A stretch of 64,000 bases of DNA from Epiperipatus broadwayi (GCA_028023455.1 JAQFVV010006718.1:367279-431278); one strand, 5' to 3'. Shown: positions 47,761 through 61,042, counted from the stretch's first letter. A program made the numbers and translations. The notes: a model not told the origin generated them from the letters alone.

Positions 47761-48033
47761 CTGATAGATGCTAATAACATTTATAATTACAAATCCACTT
47801 TTAAGCTTGGGTGAATCTCTCTAATTTCTTCCCCAGCTCATCTTTTCTCAAGAAACACCCACAAAAAAAAGTTTTTTAAGAAAAAAAACTTACATGTCAA
47901 GACACTGGTTTGTTTTGAATTATAATCATTTTAAATAAATTAAAAGAAAATCGAACTTGAAATCCTAATTGATTTAATGAGATAATGCATTTATGTGATA
48001 TTTTATTATAAACTACTTAAAATATTACTAAAT

Positions 48034-48081
48034 TAAATATATATATATATAAACATATGAGATGACAGAAAATATCATCTC

Positions 48082-48118
<37 letters not shown>
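48034..48118. repeat. (AT)n tracts around a small hairpin
   Basis: Two (AT)n runs flank GAGATGACAGAAAATATCATCTC, a 7-bp-stem hairpin. Nothing else is visible between 47761 and 48120. Confidence 0.7.
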
Positions 48119-48119
<1 letters not shown>

Positions 48120-48124
48120 GGTAG

Positions 48125-48245
48125 ATGAACCTCCCTAACATAATCTGTTATACCAGGGTGCCACCAGGCCATTTGAACCTGGAAAATTTATACAGTAGGC
48201 AGATGCGCTGGAGAGGTTACCTTTTTATTGAACCGAAAGCACCAG
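48125..48245 (-). repeat. Possible degraded tRNA-like/SINE fragment
   Basis: On the minus strand CTGCCTACTGTATAAATTTTCCAGGTTCAAATGG resembles an anticodon arm followed by box B, with a 5-bp CCAGG/CCTGG stem. Box A is poor and no acceptor stem forms. From here to 50077 there is no supported gene. Confidence 0.3.
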
Positions 48246-50075
48246 TCGCTAGCTCAGGGAGAAGCTGAGCTTAAAATATCATACTGTATATTCAAATTTC
48301 TAATGCTTTTAAATATTAATAAAATATATAAAATAAGTTACTGCCAAAATTAATTCAACAAAACATTTTATTATAATGCACACATGCGTTAAAAAGATTC
48401 TGAAAATTAAATTAACTAAATATATTTGATTTGGATTACATGCACAGATGGAAGTGTTTAATAGATTTAAATACAATTTTAGTATTTTATTAAGTGTAAA
48501 CATGCTACATAGATTACACAATAACCAACCCATTCCCTTTTAATTTTAGGCCAAAAATCCTGCATTTAAACCAACACTAGCTTACTGATATACTGATGTG
48601 ACCAATGCAAAAGGAGATTATTAGCATAACACAATCATGCTAACAGGAATTGCACATCTGTAGCATGATATCATTAGAAAAATAGTGAATCATAGTGAGA
48701 AGGAATGAGCATCTTCCCCATGATACAAGAATGAAATTTTACGAGAAACTCTGTAAATGGTGATAGCGGTTCTTTGCCGGCTTACTGTCCCAGTCAGAGC
48801 ATAAGAAAAACAATGGCATAGGAAATATGCCTACGACCATTAACAATGTGATGACTACTCTTTTGGATCATATGTTCAGGTGGGTATTATGCCCTGTATG
48901 CTAATGCCGAACAAGGGAATGAGTATCCAATGCACCTACTCAAGTTACATTGACATAAACATCCGTACATCTATCCACTAGCACCGATCCAACTACGAAA
49001 CAATTAGCCCAAAATTAACACACTTTATACTAACAATCTTACGAATCTATGCAGCCATCCATGCTCACTTTAAATAATTAATTTATAAAGAAATTAGGAG
49101 AATGGAAATGATATTAAGCCTATTTTTAAAAAAAGAAAATATATAAATGATTTAAAATTTAGTCAGATAAGAGATTTCTTTTAAAAGTTAAGTGATACTT
49201 AAAATACTGAAAAAAGTTCACATTATATGATTAATATTCATACTTCATTTAAAAGAAAAGTTTATACTTTCCAATGCTATAGGTAAAGTTTTTCTTTGTA
49301 ATCCTTGATGCATGGCAGAATTCAAAGTTCTTTCCATTTCCTATTCTTCTAGATGGAGAGATGTCCATTGCTGGCTATTTTCCAGGAACCATCCTATTCT
49401 GGAGACTGCTTCAGCTGCTGCAAGTATGGGAAATGTTAATTATTGTTGACCCCTACATTTTGGAGATCCTCAATACACCTCTCAATATACTTAATAATAC
49501 ACAATCAGCCAGAGCAATCCAAAAATCTCTTCTCCCTTCAAAGTTTTTTTATCTCTGGAAACTCTTATCAGTAGTATTTTTTTAAATTTATCTCCTATCT
49601 GACTATATGTCCAGGGCTTGTTTGCAATTACCTCAAAATAGAAAATCATTTCCATTCTAAGAATAAAAATAAGTAATTAACAGAATTTTTTAAAAAAAAT
49701 TTTTATATTAAAAAGAATCTTGTTTTTAGATTTTAACTTTAAATTATATAATTAGTTTGCCATCTGTGCATTATATATATTAATTCAAATCAAATTATTA
49801 CCCCCCCCCCTTTTATATATATATTTCTACTCGAGGGTGATTTTATATATTTTTTTTTATTTGGAAGAAATGTAATGGCATATACTTATTCAGTTACATA
49901 TCACCAAACTTCGTCAAAAACAAAACAATTTTTTTAAAAAAAAACTTACTTGGCATTAGTAGAAAACATTCTTAAAGATTTTTTTTTTAGTAATTACTCA
50001 CCCCCCAAAAAAAACTATTTTCCCCAACTTTTTTACATCAGTTGAGCATCTCCCATTAGACAATTCCCAACTTAC

Positions 50076-50577
<502 letters not shown>

Positions 50578-50586
50578 TGCTATGCT

Positions 50587-52008
50587 ATGGGAGGTACACC
50601 ATGTGCTCTTTGCAGTGATCTTATATTTGGAAAACAGCCAAGAATTAAATGTACTAAATGCAATAATAAGTTTCATAAAACATGTTTGAAATCTAATGGA
50701 ATAATATTGCATAAAAATGAAATAGAAATGGAGTCCTATATTTGTGATAAATGTAATCATTCAAATAGTAATAACGTAATGGAAGTCAATGAAAACAAAA
50801 TGGAGATTATTGTATCAGATATAAATGATTCGCAAGACTTGGATATTTTTGGTCAAAATTTATTAGGAAATGAAGGTAATGACATTTCTAAATTAATAGA
50901 AATTAATGCTATATCTAATCGTGATTTTGATAAAGGAAAAAAAAATCTATCTAAAATGGATAATAATTGTTTATCTTGTGAAAAATCTACGTTTTTATTG
51001 AATAGAATTTTAAATATTGTTACAGATTTATCAAGTGAAATTAAATTATTGAAAGAAGAAAATATTACGATAAAAAATATGTTATTAAATGCATCTGTTA
51101 ATAATTTGGATATAAATAAAAATAATGATTATAGAAGCATAGACAGAAATTCTGTTGTTTTTAATAAAAAAGAAAGTCAACTTATTTTAAAGCATAAAGA
51201 AAAGCAAACGCCTGAACTTATTGTTTCTGATTTAAATTTCCCTCCACTTTCTACTATAAATAGAAGTGAAGGAGTTGATCAATTAAAAAAGGAGGCAGTT
51301 TTTAGTGTCACTGATAGATCAAGTTCTAAATTTAATGAACAGCAGAATAAAGCAATTAAAGTGAAGGTTGGTCAGTCAGATATGAAAACAAATGTAACGT
51401 CAGATGAATCGTCTGGGATTTCTAATCAAGATAGCACCTCTAAAAACTCATATGCCTTTTATTTGAAAGATTGTGCAGATAAAGAAAATGATGGTTTTAA
51501 AACTGTATTTTATCGTAAAAATAAGAATAAAAATATTAAAAATTCAAGTTCTTCACCTATTATAGGAAATCAGGTTAATCATGTTTTAAAAGCTATTAAG
51601 ACAAGAAAGAAATTTAAAAAAATTTTTCTAACTAGAATGGATAATGACACCTCTGTTGAAGATGTGACTGCTCATTTGAAAAATGTTTTAGATATAAATA
51701 GTGTGTGTTATAAAGTGAATACAAAATCTAAAAAATATTCTTCATTTTATTTATCTATAGAAGAATCTGAATCTGATAAAGTTTTGGTTGGTAACGTTTG
51801 GCCTTTGTCAGCAGTCATATTGCCCTTCTATGGAGATTTAAAATATTTAAGAAATTTTAATGTTGATAGTACACAGGATAATGCTATATTAAATATTAAT
51901 AAGATTATTGAAGAAAAGACAGAAGATATTATATTGACTGATAATGTTGATGAAATTAGCACTATAGTGAAAGATATAAATTTGCAAAATAATCTGTGTA
52001 ATAAATAG
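50587..52008 (+). CDS. LINE ORF1 protein with PHD finger
   Basis: 473 codons, intact. Residues 6-57 form a PHD-type zinc finger with ligands C-x2-C, C-x2-C, H-x2-C and C-x2-C (CALC, CTKC, HKTC, CDKC). A short cysteine pair near residue 129, a predicted helical leucine-rich stretch (about 135-170) and a long polar, asparagine/lysine-rich linker follow. The last third (about residues 345-430, KKIFLTRMDN..) looks like the RRM-like fold of LINE ORF1 proteins. The family role is to bind element RNA and perhaps chromatin. The start is chosen because it is the first ATG after the microsatellite and sits five residues before the first zinc ligand. The stop is UAG followed by CAAUUC and then the ORF2 ATG in the same frame. 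Confidence 0.85.
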   Translation: MGGTPCALCSDLIFGKQPRIKCTKCNNKFHKTCLKSNGIILHKNEIEMESYICDKCNHSNSNNVMEVNENKMEIIVSDINDSQDLDIFGQNLLGNEGNDISKLIEINAISNRDFDKGKKNLSKMDNNCLSCEKSTFLLNRILNIVTDLSSEIKLLKEENITIKNMLLNASVNNLDINKNNDYRSIDRNSVVFNKKESQLILKHKEKQTPELIVSDLNFPPLSTINRSEGVDQLKKEAVFSVTDRSSSKFNEQQNKAIKVKVGQSDMKTNVTSDESSGISNQDSTSKNSYAFYLKDCADKENDGFKTVFYRKNKNKNIKNSSSSPIIGNQVNHVLKAIKTRKKFKKIFLTRMDNDTSVEDVTAHLKNVLDINSVCYKVNTKSKKYSSFYLSIEESESDKVLVGNVWPLSAVILPFYGDLKYLRNFNVDSTQDNAILNINKIIEEKTEDIILTDNVDEISTIVKDINLQNNLCNK

Positions 52009-52014
52009 CAATTC

Positions 52015-54753
52015 ATGAATTGTTATTATCAAAATGTTCGTGGTCTTAGAACTAAGACAATTGATTTTAAATTTGAATTGTTATTAAATGAATATGATAT
52101 TATCTTTTTAACAGAGACTTGGTTAAAAGAAGAAATTGATAATATTAGTATATTTGATGATAGGTATTGTGTGTATAGATGTGATAGAAATTATAATTAT
52201 GAAACAAGAGGAGGTGGTACTTTGATTTCTATTAAAAAAGACATAAAGCATAAACAGATAATTATTAATGATAATAATATTGAATCTTGTTGGATTGAAG
52301 TTAGTTTAAAAAATAAAAATAAAATATTGTTAGGTACTATATATCTTTGACCTACTTTGTCAATGAATGATTTAGATGCATATTTAGTTAAGGTTGAGGA
52401 TATATTGGTGAAATATAAATATGATATTATTATAGTTGGGGATTTTAATGAAGCTGATTACTCAAGACATAGTAATAAGAATGTTGATAATAGTAAACTT
52501 TATAGATTAAAATTTTTTGTTGAGTTGGTTAGTTTAATTCAACTTAATAGTATTATTAATTTTAGGGGGGGTATGTTGGATTTATTGTTTAGCACTAAGA
52601 ATGATTTGAAGTGCAAAGAGGCTGATCAAGCTCTTTTGCCCCCTGATCCTTATCATCCACCTTTGGAATTTGTAATAGATGGTTCTCATGAACATATAAA
52701 GCCTATGATAAATAGTAAGAGAGATTACAAACATGGTGACTATTATGGTCTTTATAAAGCTTTTGAGGACATTGATTGGAATGTAATTTTGATGGAAAAT
52801 GATCCAAATATAGCGGCAAATAATTTTGTTGGTATAGTTCAATATTGTCTAGATCAATATATTCCTGTTAGGCATTATTTAAATACTAATAACAAATATC
52901 CTAAATGGTTTTCTAGGGAATTGGGTAAGGGCTTAAATAGAAAGCACAAATATCATAGGTTATATAAACTAACTAATGATAAAGAATTGTATAAGAAATT
53001 TAGTGGTTTGTGTGCTTATACTAAAACTCTTATGAAAAGAGATTATAATAATAATTTAAATAGAGTTGAAGAAAATTTTAGGAATAATCCACAAATGTTT
53101 TGGAATTATATAAAAGATCTTAATATTGTTGGAAGTAAAAGTTGTAGATATAATGTAATTAGGCCTTCTATGGATGATCTAGTCAATCATTTTACTAATA
53201 TGTACTTAGATACTTCAAGTAATGATAATATGGTTGATATTAAATTTAATAAAGAAAGTTTTTGGAATATAGATGTTAATAAAATTGCAATTCCTGAAGT
53301 GTTTACTGCAATTTCTAAACTTAAATTGAAATCTTCTATGGGATATGATAATATTCCTAATTTTATTATCAAGGGTTGTGCTGAATGTTTGGTAGCACCA
53401 TTGCATTATATTATTAATTTATCAATTGAGAAAACTATTATTCCTGATATATTTAAGATAGCTAAAATTATACCAATTTTTAAAAAAGGGGATAGATCTG
53501 ATTCAGGTAATTATAGACCTATTTCAATTCTGTCACCTTTTGCTAGAATTTATGAAAGGTGTATTTATAGTAATATTATTGTAGATATGATTAAGGTATT
53601 ACCTAGTTATCAGCATGGTTTTTTACCTGGTAGATCTGCTGAAACTAATTTAATGGTGATATTTGATCATATTGCTCATGCCTTATCTGATCAGAAGCAA
53701 TTAGATGTTGTATATTTTGATATGACTCAGGCATTTGACAAAGTTTCATATATTAGACTTTTGTATAAACTTAAAATGTTGGGTGTTAGTCCTCATTTAG
53801 TTGAGTGGTTTTCCAATTATTTGAGGGGTCGAAAATCTTATGTACATATGGATAAAACTAATTCTCTTTTTTTTGATAATATGATAGGTGTTCCTCAGGG
53901 TGGAATATTAGCACCATTGCTTTTTAATGTTTATATGTGTGATCTTGATCATAGCATAAAAAATAGTATGATACTTACTTATGCTGATGATTGTAAGTTA
54001 TTTAAAAGAATTATTACTTATAGTGATCATATTGAGGTTCAAAAGGATATAGATAGTTTTATTATATGGTGTAGGTATAACAACATGGAGATTAACATTA
54101 ATAAAACATGCATTGTTTCCTATACTAATAAAACTGAAAAATCTGTTTATCAATATAAAATTGAGAATGGTGTTATTAAATATAAAGAGACTGTATCTGA
54201 TTTAGGAATTATATTTTGTAGCAATTTTACTTTTAATGCACATATTAAATGTATTATTAATAAAGCATACAGAAATATGGGCTGTATTTTGAGATATGGG
54301 AGAGATTTATCTATTTCCATAAAATATAGGTTACTTTTTTCTCTTGTTGTTACAGTTTTAGAATATAATTCTTGTATATGGAACTTCAATCTGATTAATA
54401 TTCAGTCTAAAATATATAATATTGAAAAAAGATTTAATAAATTAATAATGGGTGAATGTCAAACTGTCAAAACAGTATTGAAAGAAAGGAGAATGTTGAA
54501 GGATATGATATTACTGAAAAAGTTGATTGATGGGAAAATTGATGTCAGTAACTGTATATCAAAAATAGAATTGAAAGTACCTTGTCGCTTATTAAGAGAA
54601 ATGCAAACTTTCAAGATTAGTATATGTAAAAATACTTTCTTTGGTAAATCAGTTATTAATAGATTGCAAATGGTATATAATCTAACTTTTAATAATATTG
54701 ATATTTTTTGCGATCAATTTGTGATGAATGTTAAAAAACAACTAAATGTATAG
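52015..54753 (+). pseudogene. LINE ORF2: APE endonuclease and reverse transcriptase, one in-frame stop
   Basis: One frame of 913 codons, interrupted by a single UGA at 52348-52350 in the endonuclease at the position of the conserved YRPP-like segment. Endonuclease landmarks are QNVRGLRTK (start), LTETWL, TRGGGTLI, VGDFNEADY and LDLLFS, with a DPYHPPL block near 52650. RT landmarks are KIIPIFKKGDRSDSGNYRPI (53465), YQHGFLPGRSAETN, YFDMTQAFDKV (motif A, 53716), GVPQGGILAPLLFNVY (motif B, 53887) and YADDCKLF (motif C, 53980). The C-terminal part has no CCHC knuckle that I can see. The protein nicks target DNA and copies element RNA onto it. Apart from the UGA all catalytic residues look intact. 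Confidence 0.88.
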
Positions 54754-54929
54754 TTATGAACATATATGTATATATAATTTTATGTATTTAGCTTGTATTT
54801 GATTATAATTGTTTTTTTTTTAAATTTTAATTATTATCATTGTTATTATTATTATTTTTTTTTATTGTGTATTTCTGTTAAAGTGTAAATGTTGAAATGC
54901 ACATAATAAATGGATATTGAATTGAATTG

Positions 54930-55072
54930 ATTATTTTATTATTATTATTATTATTATTATTTTATTATTATTATTTTATTTTATTTTTTTTTTTTATTTT
55001 TTATTTTATTATTTTTTATTTTATTATTTATTTTTTTTTTTTTATTTTTTTTTTATTATTTTTATTTATTTA

Positions 55073-55168
<96 letters not shown>

Positions 55169-55183
55169 AATAATAATAATAAT
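54930..55183 (+). repeat. (ATT)n and poly-T/A microsatellite, right block
   Basis: A mixed TTTTA/ATT stretch to about 55083 followed by pure ATT to 55163 and then AAT units. It directly follows the LINE 3' end, so the element is surrounded by the same repeat type on both sides. Confidence 0.95.
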
Positions 55184-57070
55184 CAGAATTTCCTAAAATT
55201 ACTTTTTTAATATTATAAAAAAGTTTTCTTTTTTACGTGTATGCATGCACATGTGCACAATATACATTCTGGCAGTACTTTTACATCTACATTATAATCT
55301 ATAGCTTTAAAATATAAACAAAAATTCATTAAAACAATTTTTTTTGTTACTGGCATAACCTATTTTTAAAATTCTCAAGATACTCATGGTTAAAGTGTAT
55401 CGGTCTATGTTGGGTAGCCAATTGTAATGGGATTTGCCATTTTCCTTATATATATATATATATATATCATGCATATATATATATAACCATTTATAAATGG
55501 TTATATATATACGTGATATATAACACTACACATATATGCGTAATTGTTTTAAAAAAAATTTATTCCTAAAGTATTTTGAAAACTATACTCATATTTCTCA
55601 CCCAGCATATTTATGAGCATCAATTTATGACTTCAAGCGCCAACCTTATATTACTATAAGAATTATGGTAGGAGAGCTGAAATACCAATATGGAAATGCC
55701 CTTGACTAGCAAACTCAGGGTGGGTGATTGACAAATCGAAGAAAATTTATGGAGGGGGAGGGGGGTTACTATACTAAAATATGTTTGATATACTACTCTA
55801 AATTCTTTATACTTTTATAAAAACAGACTTAAATGAACAACACCAATTAACATACATTTCATTTTAAAAATTTGTACAATATTTTATTTATACCCTGATT
55901 AAATATTTTTGATTTTGTGCTCTTTATTTACTAGGAACAACACATGCATACACACACTGCCTAGATATGTATAAAATCAGATAAATAAGACATATATCAG
56001 GTTCATATGAGTAGGAAAAAGTCTTTTTTTTTACAAAAGTTTATGCAGATCATTCATGAAAGAAAGTTTATAAAGGAAAGTTTGTGAAGAATTCAAAAAA
56101 ACAGACGCTATCTGGAACACTAAATATTATATTGCTGAATGTGCACATACCTGAATTGCTTTTCTTCCCTGGGAAAAACAAAGGATTACCAAAACTAAAA
56201 AAATGCATTCGTTTAAAAAAAATTTTATAGCACTCGATTTAATGGCAATCAAATTGGATTATTCATTCTGGCTGTCCTATATACTTGTTTGTTGATTCCA
56301 TTCCTTTTTGGATTTAATTTAGACTTTGGAGCAATTAGTTACTATCTTCGACGGTCACCCTTCTTGCAGCAACTTTCGGACCTTCATGGGGCTGGATTGC
56401 ACTGCCTGGCACTTACGCCTTCTTAAGCCAGCTTGTACATAATTCTACCAGACATTTCTAAACAATTCTCCACCGCAGCACTCTACTAAAATTAGCAATA
56501 GAATAATCTTTTTTTTTTAATTTTCTTTTTATCAGAAGTTCTGCCACTCAAAATCTGGATTCTTTTCGAACAAACGCTTTTAGCATCTCAAAATCTAATT
56601 TTGCTCTCCTTTTGTTTTGATCGAAAATCTTTTGAATCCAAAACTTAAATCTCCATAAATAAATTCTTCAGATATCGATCAAGTTTTTTTTGATATCTTT
56701 CTTTTTCATTTAACTTCTCCAAAATGAAAGTGAAGAGCTTCCATCTTGAAAAATAAAACATATTTCTATATATGCATTTATACTTTTTTTTCTTTCATAT
56801 TATTCTATCCAGCAAAAATATATACATGCGTTTCCATAAAACAAAGAGCAGACATACCCCCACCTCTTCTGTTTACTTTAACCTTTTTTAATCCCTATGT
56901 AGTTATAAATATAAATATAAAAAAGAAATAAATTCAATTAATTGGGTTATACTGATGCATATATAGGACAGTTTACTTTTTGAAACAGGGATCGAACTCA
57001 GCCCTGCTTCAATATATATATACAATAAATACTAATAACTATACTGGTAATAAACTGCTATAAGCAATTT
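55184..57070. other. No gene seen; small AT palindromes
   Basis: 55452-55520 holds (AT)n runs and the palindrome AACCATTTATAAATGGTT. 56290-56480 is somewhat G+C-richer but has no open frame. The rest is plain AT-rich DNA. Confidence 0.4.
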
Positions 57071-57085
57071 TTCAATCCACAGATA

Positions 57086-57310
57086 TAAATGTCCATTAAT
57101 TAAAAACTATGATAATAACAACAAAATAATAAATATAATAATAATTAACTATTATAGACAGTCTTTTATTTCACAGAAGTACTTTCAGTTAATTGTTTAG
57201 CCCTACTCAAATTTTGTTAAATTCAAAAAACATATTGAAAGCAAATATCATCAACTTAAATTCCACGAATCCCGAATTTTTAACTTTAGCAATTTGCCTA
57301 TTTAATATAT
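57086..57310 (-). repeat. PLE-flanking unit, homologous to the foldback arms at 19.7-20.3 kb
   Basis: It matches 19663-19895 through GTCC(A/G)TTAATTAAAA, CAGAAGTACTTT..GTTAATT, CATCAA.TTAAAT.CCA.GAATC.CG and AGCAA.TTG.CTATTTA. It lies just downstream of the minus-strand PLE coding remnant, where a PLE 3' UTR or terminal repeat would be. Confidence 0.65.
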
Positions 57311-58090
57311 TCATTTTATTTCTATTTATTAAAAGACTTTAATTTTTCTTTTATTATGGATTCTCTCTTCATGAAGAATCTTAATCCTTTCAATATCAAA
57401 ATTAAATTTATATTTACATGTTCTTTCATTATCTAAGAAAACCAAATCAGTCATTAAATCATTATTATTACTTTTTACATTCTTGTATAACAATTCATGC
57501 TCTTTTAACGCCTTTTCAATACTGCACCCCAATTCACCTATATATGATAATATATATTCACAAAAAATTGATACACAACACCTTTAATTCATTATAACTC
57601 TTTTTAAATTGACATATAGTGTTGTTAATTTGTTCAATCTTAGAACCAATTTCAAGCAATTGCACAGAAAATATCTGAATATTTTATAATTTATCATGTT
57701 GGTAATGACAATCTTTAATTGTGAAAAAAAAGAATGTAAAACTTACCATCTTATGCATAATTGGTACTTCTGATTTACAATTAATATATACTCTTTTTTG
57801 TAATGGTTTGATTATTCATTTATAACTTAATATACTATTATCTCTTGTAATAATTAAATCCAAATACTTAACATTTTGTCCTGTTCCACTTCCATAGTCC
57901 ATTTCAAGCCCTTCAAATTATTTAACTCCTCTACAAAAAAAACTATTGCATTGGTATTTCCAAGAACAAAAACATTATCCTGATATCTTTTGTAAATTGT
58001 TCAGATGTTATAATGTATGCTTTTGGAATGAGACCAATCGGTCTAATTAGAAATGGGTCAATCCCTAAATAATTTAAATAATCTTATTAG
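57311..58090 (-). pseudogene. PLE remnant: RT C-terminus and GIY-YIG domain
   Basis: On the minus strand, RYQDNVFVLGNTN near 57985 corresponds to RT motif C with the second aspartate changed to asparagine. It is followed by GLEMDYGSGTGQN-like text and YLDLIITRDNSILSYK near 57860. GIY-YIG residues follow: YIGELGCSIEKALKEHELLY (57545-57490), FNFDIERIKILHEERI and a final KRKIKVF, the normal PLE C-terminal order. It is frameshifted in several places, and I cannot identify the N-terminal RT motifs between 58090 and 58750 with confidence. Confidence 0.72.
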
Positions 58091-59224
58091 TTTATTAAAG
58101 ACAATTTAAATTGATGCACATTCAAATTACTTTTTTATAGGTCATTATAAATATTTTAAAGCATCTATATTAGAAAGATCACACAATATAATTATTAAAT
58201 ATAAGAAAGTTTTTAATTTTCTTTTTATTTACAAACTTCTTTTCCACCATGGTCACATTCAATGTTATTATTAATTTATGGACAGAATGGTAAAAAATAT
58301 TTCAATTAATAATGATTAAATATAAATAAAAAAATTTCTGATAACTAAAAAAAACTTTTGATTACTCTTTGAGACCTTAAAAAAACAGGCAAATTTCTAT
58401 TGTACATTTCATATAGTCGTGATAGTAGTTTGTTATTAATATACGATTATTTATATAGTATAAACATGCATGTCCTCTTCAAGCCAGTGTTCTAAATTTA
58501 TTGGCTTTTTACTTCTGAATTTAAGACCAAAATATTATTCTTAGTAATTTCTTTTCATTTGTATTGCAATAAAATAAGATTTTAAAATTAATACGAGATA
58601 TATGAGTTTTTGTATTTTTAGCAAAACCAAAATGAAAAGTTGTATTGCTGAAAAACTTTTTTGGAAAGTAACTGTTAGTTGAAATCTTGGCCTGAAAGAT
58701 AAGATTTCTTGTCAGTACTGCACAATCATTAATCACTTGCAATGAATGAACATTATTATTACATAGATGACCAATTCTTGCTTTCCAAAGAAAAGCTTTT
58801 GCTGACTTTCTTAAAGAAAGCCAGATAGGCAGAAGAGTTCACCATTTTCCCCCTTCTAATCATGTGAGACTATATAATATAGTGGAGTAAATGATCTGTC
58901 TCATAAAAATAAATAATCTTGTAAAGTATATCTCCAAATCTGAACTTTTCTGCCTATTCTGTTATAGTTTTCCATGAGAAAAGTATTCTGGAAGTATTGC
59001 AACCAATCATTTTTTAAAAAAAGAGAAATGTAAAACTTTGTATCATAACTGAATAAACCATTTATTTTTCTTTTGAAGAAAACATAGTTCCAGATATTTC
59101 TTCTTTTTTTTTTGGCAAATCAAATATTTGAAATAGAGAGAACCCCATAATTCCCAGGAAGTAAAGCTTATTATTTATTTAATTTTAAAGATTTTAAACT
59201 TTTTTAATACATTACATATGTTTT
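58091..59224. other. No supported gene
   Basis: Possibly the rest of the PLE remnant, too degraded to recognise. A minus-strand open frame at 58521-58742 has no family match that I can defend. Confidence 0.35.
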
Positions 59225-59370
59225 TCTTATTATAGGTACAATCAATAAATTAGTTCTCACAGATATGTATATGTGCACATAAAATCTTTATTTTATTTTA
59301 TATAGAAGCATTGAATTTTTTTAGATGCAATGTTTTTTTAATTATCTATTAATATTTGATATGTATGTAT
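59225..59370 (+). repeat. Interspersed repeat C, copy 2
   Basis: Matches 35840-36010. Its end lies about 90 bp upstream of the inferred Gypsy LTR start. Confidence 0.6.
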
Positions 59371-59463
59371 ACATGAGCAAAAACCACCAATTGCTAGGTA
59401 AATCAACAAATACAATGAGAGGCATTTTACGTCTATCTATATATTGTATTTTTTAAATATGTT

Positions 59464-60150
59464 TGTTATGTTGTAGTACGATTAATATTAAGAAAAAATA
59501 CGTTTGAAACTGTGTGTACTCCAGAAGTTAAAAGTGTTAAATAATTACATGTGAAAGGAAACGAGTTGATTTAATAAAAATGAAAATTAGAAATTACAAA
59601 TGGTTTTTCATATAGATATTTTATAAAAAGCAAGGTGTAAAACAAGATGGAAGATCCGAATAAATAATTAATTAAACGAAGGATTAAAAATGTAAAGAAC
59701 AATTTAATTAATTAGTTCACAAATAAGCCCAGAATAATTTGGTGATTAAAATTGATAAGGAGTAAACAATAGAACAAAAAGTAGTTATAATCTAGCAGAG
59801 AAAGGACAGATTAGTTTCAGTCCTGCTTTTCTGAGAGACTTAAGTGTAGCACGAATTCAGAACAGGACCAACCATGGGAGGAGAAACAGATATTCGGGTC
59901 TGAAGGTACCAAAGACCGACCTAGGGTAATTATACAGACTATACCTGTCTTATTATTATTTTTGTAAGCCTTACAGGCGCTAGTAAAACTAATGATAATT
60001 CTGTTTATAAATGATTGTTATTTTTCATACTAATAAAATCTTGTATCTGTTAAATGGGATATCTTAATTTTATGCAAGAGCGTAATAGTTACTTGAATTA
60101 GGTGTATTTGGTTGTTTCTCGTAAGCAACATTAAATCAAGTACATCACAA
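59464..60150 (+). promoter_or_regulatory. Probable 5' LTR of the Gypsy element
   Basis: Inferred start TGTTATGTTGTAG at 59464, polyadenylation signal AATAAA near 60034 and an end at ACATCACA (60150). It is followed by ATTTTAGCAGTCAGGAGAAAA, which resembles the leader start of Gypsy elements. Without the 3' LTR the borders are provisional. Confidence 0.4.
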
Positions 60151-60244
60151 TTTTAGCAGTCAGGAGAAAACCTGTTTTTTCAAGCTTATGAAAGAAGTAC
60201 ATCGAACAGTAATTCAGAAGTCGGTGAGTTGTTAAAGAATTAAA

Positions 60245-61042
60245 ATGCCGATAGAACAAGCTAATATATCGGAATTTGGGATAGATAATCCACACGAATG
60301 GCCCTTTTATGTGCTTCAATTACAAAATTATTTTAAGTTAAATAGTATTATTGAAAATGACAGGAAAGTAGCAGCGTTATTATGTTTGTCAGGTAGAAAA
60401 GTTACTGAAATAGTAAACAAATTGTATAATGGACAAGTTACAGATAGTAGTAACTACGATGACCTGGTTCAAAGACTAACAGATTATTTTAACCCAAGAC
60501 CATCAAAGTATTTAGCTAGGTTAAAATTGAGGAACCGCAAACAAGACCAACTTGAATCGATTAAAGAATATGATATTGTTCTACGCCAATTAGCAAAGAA
60601 TTGCGAGTATGGCGACTTTGTGGAACAAATTCTTATTGACCAGTTATTATGGGGAATGAAGGACGATAAATTGCGTCAATCATTATTAATTGAAACTCAG
60701 ATGACTTATGAAGGTGCTATTCAAAAGGGAATAGTATACGAAACAGTGGTAGAACAAACTTTAGCTTTTTCAAATAGAACGGAGAAAAACTATAAGAATA
60801 CTATTTTTAAAATAGAGAGAAAGGATAAAGATTGTACTAAAGAAGGGAAAAGTTTCGAAATAAAATGTTTTTGTTGTGGTAAAGTAGGTCATTTGTCTAA
60901 AAGCTGTAAATGGAGGAACGAAAAATGTTACAACTGTAGGGGCAAAGGCCATTTAGCAGCAGTATGCAAAAAACCTAAACGAAAATCTGAATATGGTAAA
61001 GATCAGAAACAGTGGAAAACAGTAATTAAAAAAATATCTTAA
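60245..61042 (+). CDS. Gypsy gag protein
   Basis: 265 codons, intact. The retroelement gag/capsid region covers about residues 15-180: a PHEWPFYVLQLQNYF-like start, YNDLVQRLTDYFNP-like middle, and DQLLWGMKDDKLRQSLL. Two zinc knuckles follow near the C terminus, CFCCGKVGHLSKSC (residues 210-223) and CYNCRGKGHLAAVC (230-243). The protein would assemble particles and package RNA. It ends UAA at 61040. The pol frame lies one base back and is open from 61030, so the two overlap by 13 nt with an A7 run at 61028-61034 just before. Confidence 0.88.
   Translation: MPIEQANISEFGIDNPHEWPFYVLQLQNYFKLNSIIENDRKVAALLCLSGRKVTEIVNKLYNGQVTDSSNYDDLVQRLTDYFNPRPSKYLARLKLRNRKQDQLESIKEYDIVLRQLAKNCEYGDFVEQILIDQLLWGMKDDKLRQSLLIETQMTYEGAIQKGIVYETVVEQTLAFSNRTEKNYKNTIFKIERKDKDCTKEGKSFEIKCFCCGKVGHLSKSCKWRNEKCYNCRGKGHLAAVCKKPKRKSEYGKDQKQWKTVIKKIS

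Noticed and set aside
49361-49585. 74-codon frame with a pyrimidine tract and TTCTAG upstream
   Set aside because: Possible exon by composition, but there is no donor site in phase and no recognisable protein content.
54927-55196. 89-codon leucine/phenylalanine-rich open frame
   Set aside because: It is the translation of an (ATT)n and poly-T microsatellite, not a gene.
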